Part shown: in pieces, positions 57,400 to 64,000 of the stretch
Layout of the letters: each line of letters starts with the position of its first letter
Numbering within the stretch: the first letter of the stretch is position 1
Position numbers and translations under genes: made by a program
Origin: Sclerodactyla briareus
Taxonomy: Eukaryota; Echinodermata; Holothuroidea; Dendrochirotida; Sclerodactylidae
DNA: 64,000 nt
Direction of reading: 5' to 3'
Assembly (NCBI GenBank): GCA_026419785.1
Contig: JAODTK010004632.1
Coordinates: 98,227-162,226 of the forward strand
Notes under the pieces: model-generated
What the model saw: only the letters and a program-made list of their open reading frames with translations
What the model was told of the DNA's origin: nothing
Database searches by the model: none

Positions 57400-59390
57400 G
57401 CGTCGTGGATTCCTTGGACTCTTTCTGACAACATATAGCCAGACACAAGGACAAATGGGGATTGCATCAGCTCGTTATGGGAACCATAACGTCTGAATAT
57501 TCCCATTTTTCCAACCAACATGGGGCTCCTATACTATTGATAAGGAAGCTACGCACTAAATTTCAACGTTTTCAGACTCGGACCTCGGTGACTCAATGAA
57601 CTCTGTCCTGACCCCAAAACACGGGTTCATGTACTCATCATGGGGAACTCCATCCCAAGCATGAGCTTCATCCATCTAGGTGGGTCAAGTTATCTTGTTT
57701 ACAAGCCAAACTTGGCCAATAGCGACTTTAACCATTTTTCTATTGTGACCAAATTCACCCCCGACCTGACCCAAGAAACAATAGGGTTCCTGTACTCCCC
57801 ATACGAAGTATACACCAAATTTCAACTGGATCAGAACAACATTCTGCGACTTAGCCGTTTACAAGGTTTTCAGACTTTGACCTCGTTGTCTCAAATGACC
57901 TCTGACATGACCACAAAACAAGAGGGTTTCATGTGCTTATCATGGAGAACAGACATACCAAGAATGGGCTTATCCATCTAGGTGGGGGCGAGTTATGTGT
58001 TTACAAACCAAAATGCGCACAAAAATATCGACTTTTAAATTGTCTATTTTTGACTAAGTGCACCCAGACCTGAAAGCAAAAACAATGGGTTCTGGACTCC
58101 CAAAAGAAGCTATTACCCCAAATTTAAATTGTCGACCAACCATTCTGGACTTAGAATGTTTACAAGGTTTTCAGACTTTGACCTCTGTTGTCAACAAATC
58201 CTCTGACCGACCCCCCCAAAACGATCGGGTCCATGTACTCACCAGGGGAACACACCATTGCAAGTAGGAGCTTCATCCATCCAGGTGGGGTCGAGTTATT
58301 GTGTTTACAAGCCAACTTGGCCAAGAAAATGGACTTTTCACAAATTTTATAATTTTTTACACCAAATTCACCCCCGACTGATCCAAAAACAATAGGACTT
58401 TTTGGCACTCCCCATATAAAGCTATACCCAAATTTTCAACTTTATCAGACCACCATTCTGGACTTATACGTGTTTGTAAAGGTTTTCGGACTTTGACCTC
58501 TGTTGACCCCTCAGAGTCTTTCTGAACTGACCCAAAATAGTAGGGTTCATGTACTCATCATGGGAACACAACATAACCAAGTATAATCTTCATCCATCCA
58601 TGTGGGGTCCGAGTTATCGTGTTTAAAAGCCCAAATTGCAGAATAAATCGACTTTTAAATTTGTCTATTCTCGACCACAAATTCACCCCGACTAAACCAA
58701 AAAGCATAGGGTTCCGGTACTCCCCATAAACTATACACCAAATTTCACTGATCAGACCAACCATTCTGGACTTAGCGTGTTTACAAGGTTTTTAAGACTT
58801 GAACCTCTGTTGTCCCTCAAATGACCTCTGACGCTGACCCCAAAACAATAGGGCCCTGTACTCTCAGTGGCACACACATTCCAAGTATGAGCCTCATCCA
58901 TCCAGGTTGGGGTCGAGTTATCAGTGTTTTACAAGCCAACATTGGCCAAGATATGGACTTTTTCACAATTTTTCAATTTTTTAAACCAATTTCACCCTCC
59001 GACCTGAACCAAAAACAATAGGGTTCTTGCACTCTCTCCCCATAGAAAAGCCATACCCCACATTCACTTTTCTAAGACCAACCATTCTGGACCTTACCAG
59101 TGTTCACAAGTTTCCATACTTTGAGACCTTTGTTTGACCTCAAATGCACCTCTGATCTGAACCCAAAACAATGGGTTCGTACTCATACATGGGACACACA
59201 TGCCAAGTATGAGCTTCCATCCATCCGGTTGGGTCGAGTTAGCGTGTTTAACAAGCCAGCGTCACATCCACACACACATATACAGCTACATACATCACAT
59301 AATACATACATACCCTACATACATACATACCTACACACCACTGTCATGACTGCCTAGATTCCTCTGAATTCGACAAGAAATCGAAAAGAC
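57400..59390 (+). mobile_element. Tandem-core element, ~6 units of ~300 bp, with microsatellite and hairpin terminus
   Basis: The leader TTGGACTCTTTCTGACAACA matches that at 33680. Half-A starts (CATGTACTCATCATGGGGAA) recur near 57627, 57930, 58231, 58548, 58853 and 59176. After the last half A come CA/TACA repeats (59262-59340), then CACTGTCATGACTGCCTAGA, TTCCTCTGAATTCGACAAGA and AATCG. GATTCCT pairs with AG(A)AATC as a short hairpin. Minus and plus frames within it are artefacts. Confidence 0.85.
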
Positions 59391-60869
59391 TAAATCTGAT
59401 AAACAGTAGACCTAAACTAATCAAGCACTCAGTTGCCCAGCAAAAATTGGCCCATAACCCATAAATGACCTACTTGACTCAAAATAAATAGGTAATATAG
59501 ATCTTGGACCTGGCCATCAAAATAGTGCATTGGACTGAGATACTTGACATGAAAAAAAAAGGGTTGAGAAACTAGCAAGAATACTGAAGGGAGAGGTGCG
59601 GACGAACAAAATTGGCTTATCACCAGGCATAAATTTTCTCAGGTCATATGAGAAAAAACCTGCTTTCTATTTTTAAATTATAAAAGTACTTGCAACAGTT
59701 TTTCAAGCAACATTTTTACGGCCACCTAGTCCATCATATAGCTTCAGAACAGTCACGGAGGGAGCCTATGCAGTGCGCATATAGCCAGCAGGGCCAGAAC
59801 TCCCCCTGGAAATGGCTCTACAGTCCAGCAACTTTGTAATAGAAGCCAATGTTTGAAAACTAAAGTTGGATTTAGAGCCTAAAATTCGTTTTGAAAGATA
59901 TTAAAGGAGAACTGATTCAGGTTGGCTTGGTGACACCGGCTCTACCTCACATACAGCTGAGCCATAGTTGAGAAGAGAAACTAACAGGTGATTCGTCAAT
60001 TAAAACAATCAACCTAATAGGCCTAGACACAAAGCTGAACCCCCCCCACCCCAAAAAAAAAAAAAAAAAAAAAAGGTAATAAAACAGTGTCTTATGCACA
60101 AATACCCGAGCGGTACCCAGGTGGATTTTTTTAACCATATTCTATGCCGTTTTTTTTAACAATACAATTGGTTTTGGGAGGGTGCATGTCCACCACAGCC
60201 CGGTGCACCCCATCCTCACTAGTGGCATGTGACTGCATACCAAAATGGGGGGTTGGCCATGAGATAACGAAACAATATTCGGAGATAGAATACTGAACAC
60301 TGTGAATTAGTTACATTGATGGAGCAGCTCCTCGTCTTTTAGACAGGGATATCCTATGAAGGTAGTTGCAAAGTTGGGCTGGTATACGCTGAGATCAAAC
60401 AAAATCCAGTGATGTAGTGTAATCCCATGCAATATGAACACAAACAGTTAATAGATGAATTGTTGCGAGGAAACTCTCAATGTAATTCGGAAAAGATAGG
60501 CCAACCTGGGGGTTTTTGGTCCAAAACTAAGGTGTATAGGCTACGGTCATGGACTTGTACCATGCAAGAATTGTAAGACATATATATGAGATTTCCTAAT
60601 ATTGGGCGGAAAATTCTCTTAACCACTCCCATTTCCAATATGCCACCCTGCAGTGGAATTATCTCCAATTGCAGGTGCTGCAGATAGAGACTACTGAATG
60701 CCAAATACAAAGATTACATCTAATAGAAAGGTTGTTGAGCATTAGAAACTACCACCGATTCACTATTGCATCTTAGCCCGCTTTTTAAAGACCAAGGGGG
60801 GCTCATGTCTGAGAAGATGACTGGACTCTGGTACTTTCTATGTATTGCATTATATTATGACAGCCAAAA
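59391..60869. other. No gene seen
   Basis: Holds a C run then A run at about 60040-60074. The ORFs seen are short and unassigned. Confidence 0.4.
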
Positions 60870-61019
60870 ACTCCACAGCAAATTTCAGGCCATCAAGGAT
60901 AGGCACACTCAGATACATCAGTTTGCTTTGGGACATCCCAGGGGGGAACCGCAGGATCCCTGTAATACAAAGTCAATGCAAACATTGTATCCTTTGAGAA
61001 ATTCTTGAACAAACAAACT
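60870..61019 (+). repeat. Short dispersed repeat (third of three copies)
   Basis: CTGTAATACAAAGTCAATGC then AAACATTGTATCCTTTGAGA resembles 23270-23320 (TGATACATGGTCAATGTAAA) and 28440-28490 (ACACACCGTCAATGTAAACA). It abuts the element at 61020. Confidence 0.5.
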
Positions 61020-62540
61020 ATACGTGGGATCTAAATAACAAGGCGAGATCGCCAAAAGTATCTCGCCTGGTTGCGCGATCGGTGTGGTTTCATTATGTCA
61101 CTACATACAAACTATGCAACAAACAAACCATAGTCGGAAGACCATCGTCATGTTCAAACAAAAATCACATATTTTACATATAACACAGGAAAAATTCCAA
61201 AAATTCAAAATAACTGAACCATAGTTTTTACTCTATACCAAGCCCTTGAATGCTTTATTCTTCATGCCCCCCACTTTTCTCTCCATAAATACCCAAATTT
61301 TAGTTAATAAAGTTTTTATCGCACGTGTTCACTCACTTCTTGACCCAAATCCAACCTTAAAAGGTCCCCTAGAAGCCCGGGCTCCTTTGCCTTGAAAAAA
61401 TAATTCCTTCATTATTCATTGCCTTTTATTTTCCAAGCAGCCAGGGGAAGCCATCACCCCCCCCCCCCCCCGCAAGGCAGCAAACAACATCCCCCGCTCT
61501 CCCCCACACACAAACACTATCCCAACGCAAGCAGTAAAGGGGATGTCCCAAAATATATCTTTAGGCACATCCACAGTTGTCCAGTCCCCAGGCAAGAAGG
61601 AGGAAAAAAAAAATGTACCGTATTTTTGAAGGGTCTAATAACCTAATCAAATTGGTTGGGTAGAGAGGGTTTGCTTGGGGGCAGATTTATACAGGCACAA
61701 TTGTAACAGGAAGCTATGTGTACTCGTTCCTCAGTGCTTTAGTCTAACAGAAAGCTATATATGAGGAATCATCAAATTCAGAAATTCAAATACATCTAGA
61801 TTCAAAAATGTTAACGGACCATACATACTGAGTTTTGGCGAAATTCTACAAGTTGGAATTGGAATCAATTTGCATAAATAGGATTACACATGAGCTTATA
61901 ACAGCAGTTTAAAATGGTCACGGGAACTAATGGTTAACTCCGTTCCTCAGGCTTTATTTCTAACAGAGCTCATAATATGATTGTGAATTCAAAGTCCCTG
62001 CTCTTTTCCACCCGCCTGGAAACATCCAAAAAACAATCAGATCCGAAAATGTTAACAGACCCACCTACTGCGTTTGGCAAATTTTTACCAAGTTTGAAAT
62101 TGGAATATACTTATGCAAATTAGGCGCATACAATGATCCTACTGACCCCAGATGGTACCTTCAAAATGTTGGATCCAAAGGGATAACATCTACCCAAGTT
62201 TTGTGGAATCACAAACTTCAAAAATACATAAAAATATGAAATTAAGACACATAAATGACCTCAGGGACCTTGAAATCCTCCAAAATTCTCGGGAACCATG
62301 GAGACCCCATCCACAAGTTCGTGAGGAATCTGACCAAATCGGAAAATTTGCATAAATCATGCAAAATAAGACCAATTTACTAGCATTATTTCAGGCTAAA
62401 AAATCTAATCGTTATTCTACATGTCATCCAGGTCATTAACACATGCCACAATACATCACTGTAGCACATACGGTACTTGCATAATCTTGCCAACGAGCTT
62501 GAACAATTTAAATTACATAAAATAAGCTAATTACCAACTT
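61020..62540 (-). mobile_element. ~1.5 kb repeat element, copy 2 (inverted)
   Basis: The reverse complement follows copy 1 (19050-20640) through the whole order, including the G tract (here C, 61457-61472), GGACATCC, the AAACCCTCTCTACCCAACC segment and the family C units. The outer end has a perfect 9 bp stem, AGGCGAGAT ... ATCTCGCCT (61041-61068). Copy 2 has one version of the segment that copy 1 has twice. Confidence 0.8.
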
Positions 62541-62639
62541 AATGAATGCCTGTGCGCCCAACAATTCAATCAAAGCGTTTTAAACCAACCCCGGGTGCTA
62601 CACACAAATTTGTCCATAATCGCATCAGGTTGGTGAGGA

Positions 62640-62725
62640 ATCCTGCTAACGAGGCAAGGGTGACATTAACACACACACACACACACGCCATAGTGACCAC
62701 TTAGGCTCTTCCTGAATTTCATTCA
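62640..62725 (+). repeat. (AC)n microsatellite followed by hairpin segment
   Basis: (AC)n at 62670-62687, then GCCATAGTGACCACTTAGG and CCTGAATTTCATTCAGG, a 7 bp stem with a 3 base loop. The layout parallels the tandem-core terminus but with different sequence. Confidence 0.6.
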
Positions 62726-62939
62726 GGCAAGTCAAAAACCCTACAAAATTATTCCCAAATTATTAATGAATAATCTCACTTATCTCTATATATTTTTTCG
62801 TCTTTCTGTTTTCCTGGTGCAAAAAGTAGCCATGTACTGTGCCGCGGCCTAGGGCTACCTTTGCACGTTCCCACCGTGATGTAATAGATTCTCAACATTG
62901 ACTCAAAAGTAAATTCTATAAAACTTACTGGTTGTGAAT

Positions 62940-64000
62940 CTGTGAACCCGAATACTTACACAATAGTGCCACTTTGCCCCCCACCCCCGCGCAATTGACC
63001 ATCTGGCAATCTTTACAGTAGTCCGGCGCTGGCAACCCTATCCCGGAGAGAAAAAGCTGACTACATAGGACGAAGAGTGAGGGCTGTGACGAACGAAACG
63101 TTCGTTGAACCCAGTCAACCAGTGCCGTTGTCCGCACCGGACACCCACACCTGACGCCTCCAACCGTGGATAGAATTCAAAGGTGCAGAGGTAAGTCTCT
63201 CGACGTGTGAACAGCCGACCCAGGACGCCATGGGGGGTCGACCACCGCCTCGAAGAGCTGACCTGGCTTCGTATGTCGAAGAGTAGGTTCGCAGCTGGGA
63301 CCGAGAGGCTGGAGTACCAATCTGGCCCGGGAGGGCCTAAAGAGTCGAATCACGGGTGAGCGCCCCCATGGCTCGGGAGAGTCGATCCGGCTCAGGAGGG
63401 CAGAAATAGTCGGGGGCCACTGTTTCTGGAGATTCGGCAGGCCCGATCCTCGACTCGGTAGTGCCGACCTCACACAAGGAGGTCAGGGATAGTCGGACTA
63501 ATGGCTATGGAGTTCGGGATTAACCATCCCCGGGGATCGATGCTCACGGGAGCCGGCAGGAAGAGTGGGACCACTGCTCTGGAGAGGTGGCAGGCTCGAC
63601 CTCGGCTCTGTAGAGCTGCTCTCAACCCAGAGGGCAGGAAGAGTCCGACCACTGCTCTGGTGAGTTGGCCGGTCCGATCCTCGGCTCGTTAAGGGCCCAT
63701 CTTCACACACAGGAGGGCAGGGCAGAGTCGGGCTCCGGCTATGCAAGCCCAATGAGCGAACCACTGCACAGGGGAGATGGCTTCGGATGGCGTGAAGAGT
63801 CGATCCGCGGCTCCAGAATACAAGAAAGTCGAACCGCGGCTCCGGAGAGGGGGTCGATCTGGCTCAGGGAGTCGGAGAGTGGGAATGAAAGCTCCGGAGG
63901 AGTCCGGTTAGGCAACCCTCGCCCGTGAGAGCCAGTCTGGCCCAGACGGCTGAAAGTCAGACCCCGGAACTTAAAACCGGGAAGGCCGACTCTCGGCTCG
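62940..64000. repeat. GC-rich degenerate tandem region (~85 bp units)
   Basis: From about 63180 the sequence is built from GGAGGGCAGGAAGAGTCG, ACCACTGCTCTGGAGAG, TTGGCAGGTCCGATCCTCG and GCTCGGTAGAGC-like pieces, recurring near 63390, 63560, 63630 and 63715 and decaying rightwards. GC is far above the rest of the window. Long frames open on both strands reflect composition. GACGAACGAAACGTTCGT at about 63089-63106 is a near-palindrome. It continues beyond the right edge. Confidence 0.65.

Noticed and set aside
63177..63928. Several 60-98 codon frames on both strands
   Set aside because: High GC removes stop codons in all frames; the frames follow the tandem repeat.
1..64000. CRISPR arrays, bacterial operons, rRNA
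   Set aside because: Tandem repeats here lack unique spacers of fixed length, and no prokaryotic gene layout or rRNA core sequence was seen.

Overview
This is a eukaryotic, intron-bearing window, most likely from a marine invertebrate and plausibly a deuterostome (echinoderm, hemichordate or cephalochordate grade). That placement is inferred from the style of the repeats, not from a diagnostic gene. It is about 40% GC, gene-poor and repeat-dense. Single-base gains and losses occur throughout: exons of one conserved gene are broken by missing or extra bases in short homopolymers, and neighbouring satellite units differ by 1-2 base indels. This looks like an uncorrected long-read assembly, so open-reading-frame length is a poor guide to genes here, and broken frames need not be real.

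Genes. One gene is recognised firmly: a crotonase-family enoyl-CoA hydratase of the AUH/ECHDC2 type on the minus strand, with three exons at 215-395, 1915-1970 and 3185-3306. It runs off the left edge, and its 5' exons were not found. Five weaker candidates follow. They are a possible 3'-terminal exon with a Cys-rich segment and one membrane span (5695-5961, minus), a signal-peptide first exon with a strong donor (47847-47988, minus), an acceptor-plus-Kozak start exon (46522-46724, plus), a possible terminal exon (57150-57384, plus) and two unassigned long open frames (28492-28809 and 31223-32077, minus).

Mobile elements. There are degraded non-LTR retrotransposon pieces at 12440-13440 (minus), 27180-27850 (plus) and 51630-52090 (plus). 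A tRNA-derived SINE lies at 54310-54605. A 0.93 kb foldback element (9654-10583) has arms made of a ~26 bp tandem repeat. A 0.7 kb hAT-like MITE (43510-44205) is nested in another repeat. A ~1.5 kb element is present twice in opposite orientation about 41 kb apart (19050-20640 and 61020-62540). A third family ends in a conserved long hairpin and occurs three times.

The most striking content is a family of elements built from tandem ~300 bp units. Each unit is a dimer of two diverged ~150 bp monomers. Arrays sit at 33690-36090 and 57400-59390, with older fragments at about 2.3, 4, 43-45, 46-47 and 50-51 kb. Several arrays end with a CA-type microsatellite followed by a conserved segment containing a short hairpin. 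This leader / tandem core / microsatellite / hairpin layout resembles non-autonomous Helitron-type ('pearl', HINE) elements. Between 36.1 and 42.7 kb lies a compound macro-repeat in which a 103 bp array, ~620 bp units, a ~115 bp array and a CGG-rich terminus recur in fixed order. The right end (62940-64000) is a GC-rich degenerate tandem region unlike the rest.
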